Both the position numbers and the translations under genes were made by a program. A stretch of 64,000 bases of DNA from RHLJ01 sp963974345 (GTDB taxonomy: Bacteria > Bacteroidota > Rhodothermia > Balneolales > Balneolaceae): positions 1 to 64,000 of the forward strand of contig CAXBBW010000007.1 of NCBI GenBank assembly GCA_963974345.1, in the 5' to 3' direction. A model generated the notes under the pieces. That model was given only the letters and a program-made list of their open reading frames with translations. It ran no database searches and was not told the origin of the DNA. Each line of letters begins with the position of its first letter. Positions within the stretch are counted from its first letter, which is position 1. Shown one piece after another: positions 27,324 through 39,200 of this stretch.

Positions 27324-29276
27324 ATGGCTATGCAGTTAAGGTTAAACGGTATTAAACTACTGTTTCTTCTAACTTTTTTATCTTTATTCTTTGTGGTTGA
27401 GAGTTACGCTCAGGGGCAAGGAGATGAAATTCCAAAAATGAGAATTGTTAAGGTTGAACCTGCACCATCAAGTCAAATTATTAGGTCTTCAGACATTGAT
27501 AATTATGATGATAATGGAGAGCTTGGAGCGGGTTTGATCATACAATCTGACATTTCAGATCTTACCATTCAAGCATCTAATGGTATTATTAAGCAAGATC
27601 GGGTTGCAAATGAGTGGAGAGTTCTTGTATCACCTACTGAGCGATTACTAACAATTTTGTCTTTAGAATTTGTTGAACCTTTAGAGATTATTTTAAGAGA
27701 TGAAGGTGTAGAATTAGAGTCAGGAAAATTTTGGATTATACAGGTTACTGGAGATAAGGCAACGGTAGATCAATCTGTGATTTTTAATATAGATCCAACT
27801 GAGGCAGTTCTTAAAATTGATAATGGAGAACCAATACAAGTTACTAATGGATCCCATGCAACACAATTGAGTATCGGCACACATACTCTAAGTATTGAAA
27901 GAGCGGGTTATGAAACACGCTTCGATACGGTAGACGTTTCTTCTACAAATTGGAACTTTCAATATACACTATCCAGACTCGTTAGAGTTGAAATGAGTAT
28001 TAGTTCTAACCCAGTAGGAGCAATTGTATACATTAATGACCAGCCTGCTGCTGAAGGGGAAACCCCATTTAGAAAATACTATTTTCCTGGAGAGTATGTA
28101 GTAAGGTTGATTAAGCCTGGCTTTGTTGATTTAACTAGAACGGTACAACTTTCTTCAACCAATAATACATTTCAGTTCAACTTGCCAGAGAATTCTGGGT
28201 TCATGAATATAGAAACGATTCCAACAGATGCAGTTGTAACATTAGATGGGCAGGTTTTTCAAGAGACATCTAATGTTTCTGTACAACCAGGAAATTATTT
28301 ACTTAGCATTACAAAACAAGGCTTTAGACCGTATGAAGAAACGGTTAATATTACCTTAAGAGATACGTTGCAGAAGAACATCGAATTAGAGATGATTAAA
28401 GGTTCCATCTATGTCTCAACTAGACCAAATGATGCTGATTTGGAGTTGTATAGAAATGGAGTTCGGGTACAAGGATGGACCAAAAACTTAGCAGATAAAA
28501 CGCTTCCAGTTGGCAACTACGAACTAAGGGCAAGAGCTATAAATCATGATTCATATTCCGAAAGCTTTACTCTTTCTGAAAACGAAGAAAGAGTATTTAC
28601 AATAAATTTAGTTCAAACTTCTGGAATTGGGTCTTTAACAGTGAAGAGTGTCTTTAGCGAGGCAGAATTTAATCTAAAGGGCATTTCATCAAACAATAGA
28701 TTGAATATGGACTTTTCACAATCACCAATTGATGTTCAATCTCTGAATTATGGAAATTATATTCTCTCTGTAAAGAAAAGAGGATTTAAAGTAGTAGAAA
28801 AGGAAATTTCGATTAGAAATAGTAATACAGATATTGTCTTACTTGAAGAGTTTATCCCAAAAAGTAAAGGAAAAGCTTTTTTTAGATCATTATTTATTCC
28901 TGGGTCGGGTCATGGGTATTTAGGGAAAAAGGGTGCTGGGTTTTTATATTTCGTAGGAAGTGCAGCCGCAGCTGGATTTACCATTAAATCATATTTAGAT
29001 TATCAAAGTGATTACGAGGCATATACGATTGCAAAGAGTAATTATGATAATGCAACTTCTAATTTCACAAATGCATTTAATGAATATGAAACCGCTTTAA
29101 AAACTGCCCAAGAAAGTAAGAATGGAATAATTTTAGGAGCGACAGTTTTAGCAGTAGTGAAGGGGTTAGAGACGTTTAGTATTTTTGTACAACGTTCACC
29201 AAAAAGAGAATTGAAGAGGGCAAAAGTCGGATTTAATCCAACTATTTCAGGAATTAGTATGAATATAGATTTTTGA
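27324..29276 (+). CDS. PEGA-domain exported protein
   Basis: A 650-residue protein with a signal peptide (…ESYAQG). Three to five PEGA-like repeats lie between about residues 150 and 510 (for example SSNPVGAIVYINDQPAAEGETPF, IPTDAVVTLDGQVFQ, SVKKRGFKVVEKEISI). The C-terminus has a hydrophobic segment and the FIPGSGHGYLGKKGAGFLYF stretch reminiscent of DUF5683, then a helical hairpin. PEGA domains are short beta modules often linked to cell-envelope proteins. The stop codon overlaps the next start as TGATG, indicating translational coupling with the lipoprotein gene. Confidence 0.78.
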   Translation: MAMQLRLNGIKLLFLLTFLSLFFVVESYAQGQGDEIPKMRIVKVEPAPSSQIIRSSDIDNYDDNGELGAGLIIQSDISDLTIQASNGIIKQDRVANEWRVLVSPTERLLTILSLEFVEPLEIILRDEGVELESGKFWIIQVTGDKATVDQSVIFNIDPTEAVLKIDNGEPIQVTNGSHATQLSIGTHTLSIERAGYETRFDTVDVSSTNWNFQYTLSRLVRVEMSISSNPVGAIVYINDQPAAEGETPFRKYYFPGEYVVRLIKPGFVDLTRTVQLSSTNNTFQFNLPENSGFMNIETIPTDAVVTLDGQVFQETSNVSVQPGNYLLSITKQGFRPYEETVNITLRDTLQKNIELEMIKGSIYVSTRPNDADLELYRNGVRVQGWTKNLADKTLPVGNYELRARAINHDSYSESFTLSENEERVFTINLVQTSGIGSLTVKSVFSEAEFNLKGISSNNRLNMDFSQSPIDVQSLNYGNYILSVKKRGFKVVEKEISIRNSNTDIVLLEEFIPKSKGKAFFRSLFIPGSGHGYLGKKGAGFLYFVGSAAAAGFTIKSYLDYQSDYEAYTIAKSNYDNATSNFTNAFNEYETALKTAQESKNGIILGATVLAVVKGLETFSIFVQRSPKRELKRAKVGFNPTISGISMNIDF

Positions 29277-30208
29277 TGAATATGACGTGGCTACATAAAA
29301 CTTTTTGTATCGGACTTTTACTCATTATTACTAGTTTTGGGTGCGATATTCTTATTTCTTCTGCAGGTGGAGAAGTTCCAGATGGGGAAGTAATTCCAGA
29401 TAATCCCAGAGATCCTGATAACCCTACGGCAACACTTCCTAGTATTTCTTTGAATGATGGCTTTAGCTTTGACCAAGTTTTTGAGGTTAATTCAAAAACA
29501 ATAACTTTAACTTGGGAACCATCAACAGATGGGTTGCAAACTGATTTATCTTATCGATACAAAATTGCATCACCTAACGAAGTTTTAGCAAATATTTCAT
29601 ATTCCAGTATACTTACCACACCTAGCGTTACTTTTTCAAATCTTCAAGAATCAATTTCAGGCGAAACGTATAGTTTTCAAATTGAAGTAAGTTCAGCAAC
29701 TAATACATCTTTAGCACCACTCGAATTTTCAGGTAGTTTTAGAGTAAATGCTTTTCAAAGTCAGGCTTTTATTTTCAATCCTAATACAATTAATAATAAT
29801 GGAGATGGCACCTATACTGCTAAATTATTTATTGATGAAATTCAATCAACTGACAATCTTGCCGCATTAAAGTTAGATATTATTTTTGATAGCTCACTTT
29901 TTTCAGTGTCTGAGTCTGAAATTACTGTTTATGAAGATGCAAGGAGTTTTCTATATAATTCAAATGTAGAGTTTATAACCTTTACAAAGGTCGTTGGAGA
30001 TACAGTTCGTATCGAAACGGGCATAACCAATTCCAGTTTACAATCATTTAGTGGCGGGGGAGCAATTGGAGAGGTTCTATTTACAACCAATCAAAGCAGT
30101 TGGAATAGTAGCACGATATCAATTAGCTCATCTTCTGTTCTTAAAAACTCTGATGGGCAAGATATAAGTATTATAGAAACTGATTCTGCAATTATTGAGG
30201 AATTTTAA
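29276..30208 (+). CDS. Lipoprotein with an FN3-like and a cohesin-like domain
   Basis: A 310-residue lipoprotein starting at the ATG in TGATG (a TTG one codon earlier is also possible). Cysteine 23 (SFGC) is the probable lipid site. Residues about 60-155 look like an FN3-type beta sandwich. Residues about 160-310 fit a cohesin pattern: KLFIDEIQSTDNLAALKLDIIFDSSLF, then GEVLFTTNQ, and a closing SSSVLKNSDGQDI. The same pattern appears near the end of the next gene, a giant protein that also has a dockerin-like stretch. I infer that this lipoprotein could anchor or dock a dockerin partner at the outer membrane. Confidence 0.65.
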   Translation: MNMTWLHKTFCIGLLLIITSFGCDILISSAGGEVPDGEVIPDNPRDPDNPTATLPSISLNDGFSFDQVFEVNSKTITLTWEPSTDGLQTDLSYRYKIASPNEVLANISYSSILTTPSVTFSNLQESISGETYSFQIEVSSATNTSLAPLEFSGSFRVNAFQSQAFIFNPNTINNNGDGTYTAKLFIDEIQSTDNLAALKLDIIFDSSLFSVSESEITVYEDARSFLYNSNVEFITFTKVVGDTVRIETGITNSSLQSFSGGGAIGEVLFTTNQSSWNSSTISISSSSVLKNSDGQDISIIETDSAIIEEF

Positions 30209-30227
30209 AAGTATGGAAGCACAGATG

Positions 30228-33200
30228 ATGTTTATCAAAAAAATACTATTAGGAATTACCCTCACTTTATTTAGTGCTCATATTTTTGCACAAGAAAATA
30301 AAACACCTATTCTTTCTTCAGATGAGACTATCAATGTTCAAAATACAGAAACACAGAAACTAGGTTCTAACAATAGTCTTCAAAAATCGAATATCGCTGA
30401 TATCTCATACTTTTATGACTTTGAAGACGGAGCTTTCCCCTCAAATTTTTTCTATACCACTAACGGTACATTTACATTTGATGAAGTAACATATACTGTA
30501 CCAGATATACAGCCAACGTTAGAGGAATCATCAAACAGTTATTTAAGTGGAATAAGCATTAGAGGTGCTACTATAAGTGATGGACAAGCGTCGCGTGTTT
30601 TTATAAGGTTTCCTCAAATTGGATCGAACGGAGGAACTTTTCAGTATCGATATTCGGTAAGTTCTGAAAGTGGATACGATAAATTTAGGGTGTGTATTAA
30701 TGGGAATTGCCCAGAAGAATATGTTTATTCTGGTATAATTGACTGGACCTTAAGTCCAGAAATTAGCTTAGCTGAAAATGATAGTTCAGTATCATTTATC
30801 TACTACAAAGACGGAAGTGAATCTATTGGACTGGATACCTATTTTGTTGATAATATTAGCATAGTAGATTTTGAAACGGATGTAGTAGAACCTACTGAAG
30901 AAGATGTAAAAATCACAAAAATTCTACCAAGTTCTGGTGTTTCAGGAACAGAGATAGCGATTTATGGATCAGGTTTTACAACTGCCACAGCCAATACGGT
31001 AAGTTTTGGAAATGTTGATGTTGCTGTAACGGCTATATCAAGTACTAAATTAATTGTTGAAGTTCCAGAATCAGCTGTGACAGGTACAAATAGTATGTCT
31101 GTTTCAAATGCAAATGGAGATGAAGGTTTTGCTGGTCATTTTACAGTACTCAATGAAAGAGAAAATATTGACTTCACAAACCGAACAATTTCAGCGAGTA
31201 GTGGTGGGTTAAATGGGGTTTATTCGGCAGACTTAAATAATGATGGAAATATTGATATCGTTTCGCTTTCTCAAAGTTCAGATAAAGTAGTTTGGTTTGA
31301 GAACCTTGGTTCTGGAAATTTTAGTTCAGAAAGAGTAATCAATTCCTCAGTGGTAGATCCATATGACGTTCAAGTTGCAGATTTAGATGATGATGGAGAT
31401 TTAGATGTATTTCATGGATCTATAACGAGTACCCAAATTACTTGGTATCCTAATAATGGCAATGAGACCTTTAGTAGTGGGATCTCAATTTTTACTGGAT
31501 CAAATTCACCAAGAGGAGTTCACGCAGCTGATATTGACGGCGATGGAGACTTAGATTTGTTAGCGGCAGCATTGAATAGCAATACCATTTTTTGGCGTGA
31601 AAATCTTGGAGATGGTGATTTTAGCGGTCCTAATCAAACTATAGATAGTAACATATCCAACGCCTACGATATAACAACAGATGATTTAGATAACGATGGA
31701 GATTTAGATGTAATCTCAAGCGCAAATTTTACCGGGAATATTTATTGGCATAGAAATAATGGAGATGGCTCCTTTCAAACTCAATCCATAGTGAGTTCAG
31801 CTGCTACATCAGTTAGGTTTATACATACGGCAGATTTAAATGGAGATGGTGATGTGGATATACTTTCAACTCAAATTGATGGTATTTCTTTTCATATAAA
31901 TGATGGAAATGGTTCTTTTGAAACAAATGCTAATCCAATTAGTGGGTCTTTTGATGCCCAGCTATACGATTTTGATGGTGACGGAGATATTGATTTTGCT
32001 CTCACTACTGAAAATCCAGGTGGCTTGGCTTGGATTGAGAATAATAATGGATCCACTTCCCTAATAGACGAATTATCTGAAGGAGAATATTACATTGCTG
32101 GAGCTGATTTCGACAATGATGGAGACATAGATATAGTAGCCACTCATGTAGGTGAAAATTCGGTGTATTGGTATGAGAATGTAGAAGGTGTTGTCTCTTC
32201 TTCAGATGTTATTATTACAGATGTTTATCCCAAATCTGGGGCACCAGGAACAAATATCACGTTATTCGGAGATAATTTTTCCGCTACCACTTCATCAAAT
32301 ACAGTTACATTTGAAGGAACAGCAGCTACCGTAGTTTCTGCTACCGCAACCAAATTAGTAGTTACTGTTCCAGATATAGAAACCGAACTTTCTGATATTG
32401 CTGTAACTGTTAATTCGGTTACCTCTATTTTCCCTGATCCTTTCGCGGTGTTAAAAGAACAAAGCATCAATTTCTCAGACCCTACAGTTATTACGGAAGA
32501 GGTTGATTTTCCAACCAATGCTATAACAGTTGATCTAAATAAAGATGGGAAACTAGATCTACTCTCAATCTCTCTTCTAGATAATAAAATTGCTTGGTAC
32601 GAAGGTAATGATGGCGTTTTTGGGAATCAGGTTATAATTAGTGAAGAGGTTAATCTGCCAACAGAAATTAAAGTCGCAGATATAAATGCAAATGGTTCTT
32701 TAGATATTTTGGTAATAGCGGATGAGGGGGTGTATTGGATTGAAGGGAATGGGGATGGAACATTTGGCAGTCCTAACGTTGTAGATGATTTAGTTTCTGG
32801 AGGGAAAAGTGTTTTTCCAGCCGATTTAGATAATGATGGTGATCTAGATATTATAGCAACTGAAACTAGATCAAATACCGTGAATTGGTATGAAAATAAC
32901 GGGAATGGTGTATTTGGAGATAAAAATACAATTGCTACTTCTTCAGTGGCAAACACCCCTTTTAGTGTTGTTGCTAGCGATTTCAATTTAGATGGAAGCA
33001 TAGATATTGCATTTGCAAGTAAAGGGTTAAATAGAATCACCATTCTTCAAAATAGTGGAAATACACCACCTGCGTTTACAAATAGAACAATTTCTAATTC
33101 AGAGACTTCCATTTCTGAAATTGCTTTAATTAATGGAGATAATGATTCAGATAATGATCTAGTTGTAAGAAATAATAACTACCTGTCATACTTTAGAAAT

Positions 33201-36200
33201 AATGGTAGTTTTTCATTCACTAGATCAACCTACTCTAGCATTGCAATAGGGTTGAATGAAAATTTATTGGTTTCAGATGTTGATGGCGATGGGTTTGATG
33301 ACATTATTACTTCATCCTCTAGTACCAACGAAATTATTGTGTACAAAAACTCTGGAATTGCTTCTTTTTCTTCCACTAAAGTAATTGCAACTCCAGAAGA
33401 AGATCCTAGTTTTATATTAAGTGGAGATATAGATGATGATGGAGATTTGGATGTTATTTATACTTCTGATACAGGTGATTATATATCACTTATAGAAAGT
33501 ACAGGCCCAACAGTTAGTATTGCAACCATAGAGCCTAAATCAGCAGTAATAGGAGAAACGATTACCCTAAGAGGTGTTTTATTTTCCGAAACTCCTTCCG
33601 AAAATATAGTAACTATTTCTGGTGTACAAGCCACCGTTTCAAGTGCAACTAATAATGTTTTGGAAGTAATACTCCCATCTTCTTTGGAGCCTGGAAACGC
33701 AAAAATTAGCGTTTCTAATGAAACAGGTTCGTATGAGTATCCCGATTTGTTTTCCGTTTTAAAAACTGAAGAAGCAAATTTCGATATTATTGAAACTTTA
33801 GTATCGTCTGGTATTGATCAACTTTTCGGCTTAGAGTCTGCTGATCTAAATGGGGATCTAAATTGGGATTTAATAGTAGCATCAAAAGGGCTAGATAGAG
33901 TTTATTCTTTCTTTGGAACAGAAGAGAATGGATTTAATTCAAGTCTACAGATTGGTGCTTCACAAGTAAATGGTGTTGAGGAAGTAACTTCTGCAGATTT
34001 CGATGATGATGGAGATATTGATATTGCTACAGTTTCTGTATTTGATAGTCGAGTAATGCTTCATATTAATAACGGAAATGGCACATCATTTACTTCTAAT
34101 ACCACAACCATAATATCAACAGCATACTCAACTCCAAGAAGTATAAAATCTGCAGACATAGATTTAGATGGTGATGTAGATGTTGTGGTAGCTTACAATG
34201 CAGGTGTCATTGCTTGGTTTGAGAATTTAGGCGATGGATTATTTAACAGTACTCCTAATGCCTTTCCAACAGGTTTGGGTAGTATTGGGTTATTACTAGA
34301 TGTTGCTGACATAGACAATGACGGTGATATAGATATATTATCAGGCTCTGTCGATCAAAATAGACCTATATTTTATACAAATAATGGAGATGGAAGTTTT
34401 GATGAAACACCCAAGGTTGTAGGAGCTTCTTCGGTTATTCCTACAAAAGTATTTGCTGTAGATTTAAATGGAGATAACTTTCCGGAAATTTTAACTCTGA
34501 ATAGCTCTAATAATACGATTGCTTGGTATACGAATTCTGGAGGCACTAGCTTCTCAACAAACCCAGTTATTTATCAACTTAGTTCTTCTCCAGTTGACCT
34601 TACTACATCCGATTTCAATGGAAATGGGAATATTGATATCGTAGTTGCCGAAACATTTGCTAATCGAATTTCTTGGTTTAAAAATAATGGATCTGGAAAC
34701 TTCAGTACCAATGAAATTATCTTAGATTTTATTAATCCAGTAACTAGTCTGCATTCTTTTGATGCAGAAGGTGATGGAGATAATGATATTTTTGTTAGTT
34801 CAACATCAGGAGACAGAGTTTCTTATATAGAAAATTTGGGACCTTCCGTACCATTAAATCTCAACTATACAACTACAGAAACAACCGTAGATCTTACCTG
34901 GGAAGAACCAATCAACTTTGATGCCTTTGGGTATAATATATATCGCTCAACGTCTCCATTTGAAGACATATCGAGTGCTACCAAATTAAACGGCATAATT
35001 AATACCACAAATACCTTTTCAGATAATACAGTAATTGCAGGAACTACTTATTATTATCGTATTTCTGCTATTGAAAATGGCACGAACGAAGAGACAGGGT
35101 TAAGTGAAACTCTAAGAGTAAAATTTAGAGTTAAAAGTATGTTTAGTGTATCAAAAAATGCAGGATTACCTTTTGATTTAATCACTGTATACGGTTCTTA
35201 TTTAAGTGCCTCTACATTTCAGTATTCCATCGATTTTATAAATGAATCTACGGCTACTTCCTCTTCAGCTGAAACAGCTACAGAAAATAGTGTAAGTTTT
35301 AGAGTTCCAAACAGCCTTTCTCCAGGTAGTTATACAATAAGAATAACAATTGACTCGAAAGTCTTAGAACTTCCGCAAAAGTTCACAGTTTTATTTGACG
35401 ATAGCGGGAATTTCAGAGATAGTACCCTTATTTCTGATAACCTAAATGGCCTTGAAGATATTATTACATCAGATGTAAACAATGATGGAGCTCTTGATTT
35501 GATAGTAGCAGCTTCGGAAGACGGTTTGATTACTGTTTACTTAAATAATGGAAATGGAGTTTTTGGCGATGGAGAGCAAGTTGCCAATGCTTCTGGAGTT
35601 TATCGTTTAGTAGCGGGAGACATAAATGGAGATAGTAATAATGATATCATTTATGCTTCATTAGATAATAATGTAATAGCTTGGTTACCAGGAAAAGGGG
35701 ATGGGACTTTTTTAAATAAAATAACTCTCATTTCAAATGTGTCGTTACCTTCGGCGCTCTTTTTAAGTGATGTCGATAATGATTCTGATTTAGATGTTTT
35801 ATATACCGATGAAAACACAGATAGAGGTTATATCATCATAAATAGAGGCGATGGAGTCTCATTAGAGAGAATTACGCTATCACAAATCGCAGATGTAGCT
35901 ACCGATATAATAATGTCTGATTTGAATACAGATGGGCTACTCGATATTATACATGTTTCATACGGTGATGATAAACTTTCTTGGTACAGAAATGACGGAG
36001 CCAACCAATTTACCGCACAATCAGTGATCTCTGTTCAAGGGAATGGAGTTATAAAAGTAGTTTCATCAGATATCAATCGTGATGGTTTTCAGGATTTAGT
36101 TACAATTTCTGAACTCGACAATGAAATTAATTGGTATCTGAACGATGGTAATGGAGTATTCACAATTCAAAGTGTTCTACCAATACTCGGAGGAGTAAAT

Positions 36201-39200
36201 GATCTAAATGTGGAAGATCTAACAGGGGATGGATTTCCTGAGATTATAGTTAGTTCAAGTTCAGGAAATCTTATAGGATATCATGAAAATCTGAATGGGA
36301 ATTCGTTTTCAAGTTTAACTATTGTACAAGAAATTGAAGATCCTAGTAGTTTTACTTTAGGTGATTTCGATAAGGATGGAGATTTTGATATAGTTGGTAA
36401 TTCTTTCTCCTCAAATAAGGTCATTTTGTTTGAAAACTTGGATAGCCCCCCAGCTCCTCCAGCAGACTTTACAGTTACAAAACGAATAGGTAAAGCTGAA
36501 TTATCGTGGTCTCTAAACACAGAGCCAGATATGAGTGGTTATTATATCTATAGAAGTGAAAATCAGGACTCGATATATTCTTTTTTAGAAGAATTAGACG
36601 CAAGTACAACGAATTATAGTGACGTTGAACTAAAAAATAGGAATGAATATTTTTATTTTATTAGCGCATTTGATACTTCCTTAAATCAATCTTTTTCTCA
36701 AGTAGAAAGCATTGTTGCTTTAACTCCACAAGTATCTAGAATACAACCTAATAACGCAGTTTCAGGGGAAAGAGTAAGAATCTTTGGCGTTGGTTTTTCT
36801 GATCAGTTCGGTCAAACTAGCGTTAGTATTGGAGGTGAATCTGCTGCCATTCAATCAGTTGATAGTACAATTATAGAGATAGAAATTCCATCAGGAGTAT
36901 TAGGTAAATCAGAAGTTCAAATTACTAGTGAAGGAATAGAACACACATCACTAACTCCATTTGAAGTTTTGAAATCTGGAGATGGTACTTTTACGAGCGG
37001 AACGGTGCTTACTGGCTCTGAAGGTTTTACAAACTCTAATGGGAATGTAATTGGAGCTGACATCGATAATGATGGAGATAAAGATGTTGTAGTTGTTCTT
37101 ACAGAGAATTCAAGTATACAATACTTCCCAAGTAGTGGTGGTAGTCAGTTTGGAGATATATTACCTGCATTTCAAAATGATTTAGGAACTATAAAAAAAT
37201 TAGTTCAAGTAAACCTTTTTGATGAGAATTACCCTGATTTTGTTTCTATACCTAGATCAAATAATAGGTTTGATATTCTTAGAAATAATGGATCTACAGG
37301 AAGTATTTCAACCATCTACGACCATGCTACTTTTGTTGGTCAGAATATAATACCAGAAGATATTCAAGTTGCCGATATGAATAATGATGGCGCTAACGAC
37401 ATTATTATAGCTTCTTCAGGGGATAGTAAAATTAATTGGTATCAGAACTTAACGCTTGGTGATTCAGTAATTTTTTCTTCACAAAAAATTATAAGTCAAA
37501 ATGCAGCAGGTATAAAATCAATTTACCCAATGGATTATGATCTTGATGGGGATACAGATATTCTTGCCACTACGATATCAAGTGGGAACCAAAAAATTGT
37601 TGTATATCGAAATAATGGAGATGAAACTTTTACCGAGGTTTTAATAAGTAATGCAGCTTTAAACCCAATTAAAGCTCTCCCAGTAGACATCGATAATGAT
37701 GGAGATGAGGATGTAATATCCATTTCTACTGGGGATAACAAGATCGCTTATTATATAAATACGTTTGGAGTTTTTGGAAATCAAGTTGTAATCAATAATT
37801 CAATATCAGGATTATCTGACATAGTTATTTCTGATGTTGATGGGGATGGATTAGACGATATTTTTGCATCATCAACTACAAATGGGAATACGTATTTACT
37901 AAGGAATAACGGTTCAGGTTCTTTTGGGAGTCTAGAGTTGATAAACGAAGATGTTGCTACCGTTAGTAATATTACATCAACAGATATTGATAATGATGGA
38001 GATTTAGATTTTATATCTAAGTCATTTACTGGCAATAAGATAGTTTTTCATCGAAACATCACGACTACAGTATTAACAATTCGGGACATTGTTGTAGGCG
38101 ATGGTTCCAGTAATTCAGTGTATCATACCTTGCTTTCTCCAGAAAATGCTATTGGTATTATTTTCAACGAAGACATAAGTCAACTGCAGTCACTACCATC
38201 TATCATGGGCTCGCAAACTGTTTCACTAGATGGAACGGATGGAAATTCCTATCCTAAAAGTCCTGCCTTTAATTCTAATGATGATGCACTGATAATAGGT
38301 TATAGCAGGTTTTATCCACAAGATGTTTTTTCCGTAAATATCGATTCTGAGTTTCTTTACGACCAAAGTGAAGGTGAATTTCTTATTGATGGAAATTCAA
38401 ATGGAATTTATGATGGAGCAAACGATAATGTACAAAGTCATCAGATAACAGTAACACAACTTGGTGACTATAATATTTCGGGATCAGTAGATTTTGATGA
38501 TTTAATTTCATTTTCAAATGCATGGCAAAACAATTCATTGTTATATGAACTTGCGCCTTTTGATATTAAAACTGGTTTTAGTTTTCCAAGGGTAAAACCA
38601 AATTATGGTACTGTAGGATATGATATAGAAGATTTAATTACATTTATCAGGCTATGGGATTTATCTCAGGCAAATAAATCAAATACAGAAGCTTTACCAA
38701 AAAGAGCGAAAACGATTGCTACTCAAGGAAATAATTTCGGAGATGCATCATTTTTAACACTTTCCGAAAACGTGGATAAAAAGAACTATTCCTTTAACGA
38801 AGTGAAGGCATCAAAAAGTTACTCGATTAAGCTAAATCACCCTGATACTGTGTATGCCTTAGAAATTAGAATCGAGTTTGATCCTCAAGAAATGCAAATA
38901 GATTCGGTTATTAGTAGCTCTATATTTGATGATAAGCAGGGGGGTAAAACATTATTTCTTTCCCATGTTGATTCAATAAACGGGACAGCAACCTTAAATC
39001 TGGTTAATTACGGAAAGCTAAATCTAATAGGAAATAAAGAAGTAGCAACACTCAATTTTAGTTCAAAAAGTAATATAGACTCTGAGGTTAATATTCATTC
39101 CGACATACGAATAGTTGGTAAATCTCCATATTTCGAGTTCACAAATAAATCAGTTGATTTAACAGACTTATTTCCGACACAATTTAAGCTCTCTCAAAAC

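Noticed and set aside
32225..38035. Several minus-strand frames with repeated SPSLSKS-like sequence within the giant gene
   Set aside because: They are antisense readings of the calcium-loop repeats (D-x-D-G) and repeat in step with them.
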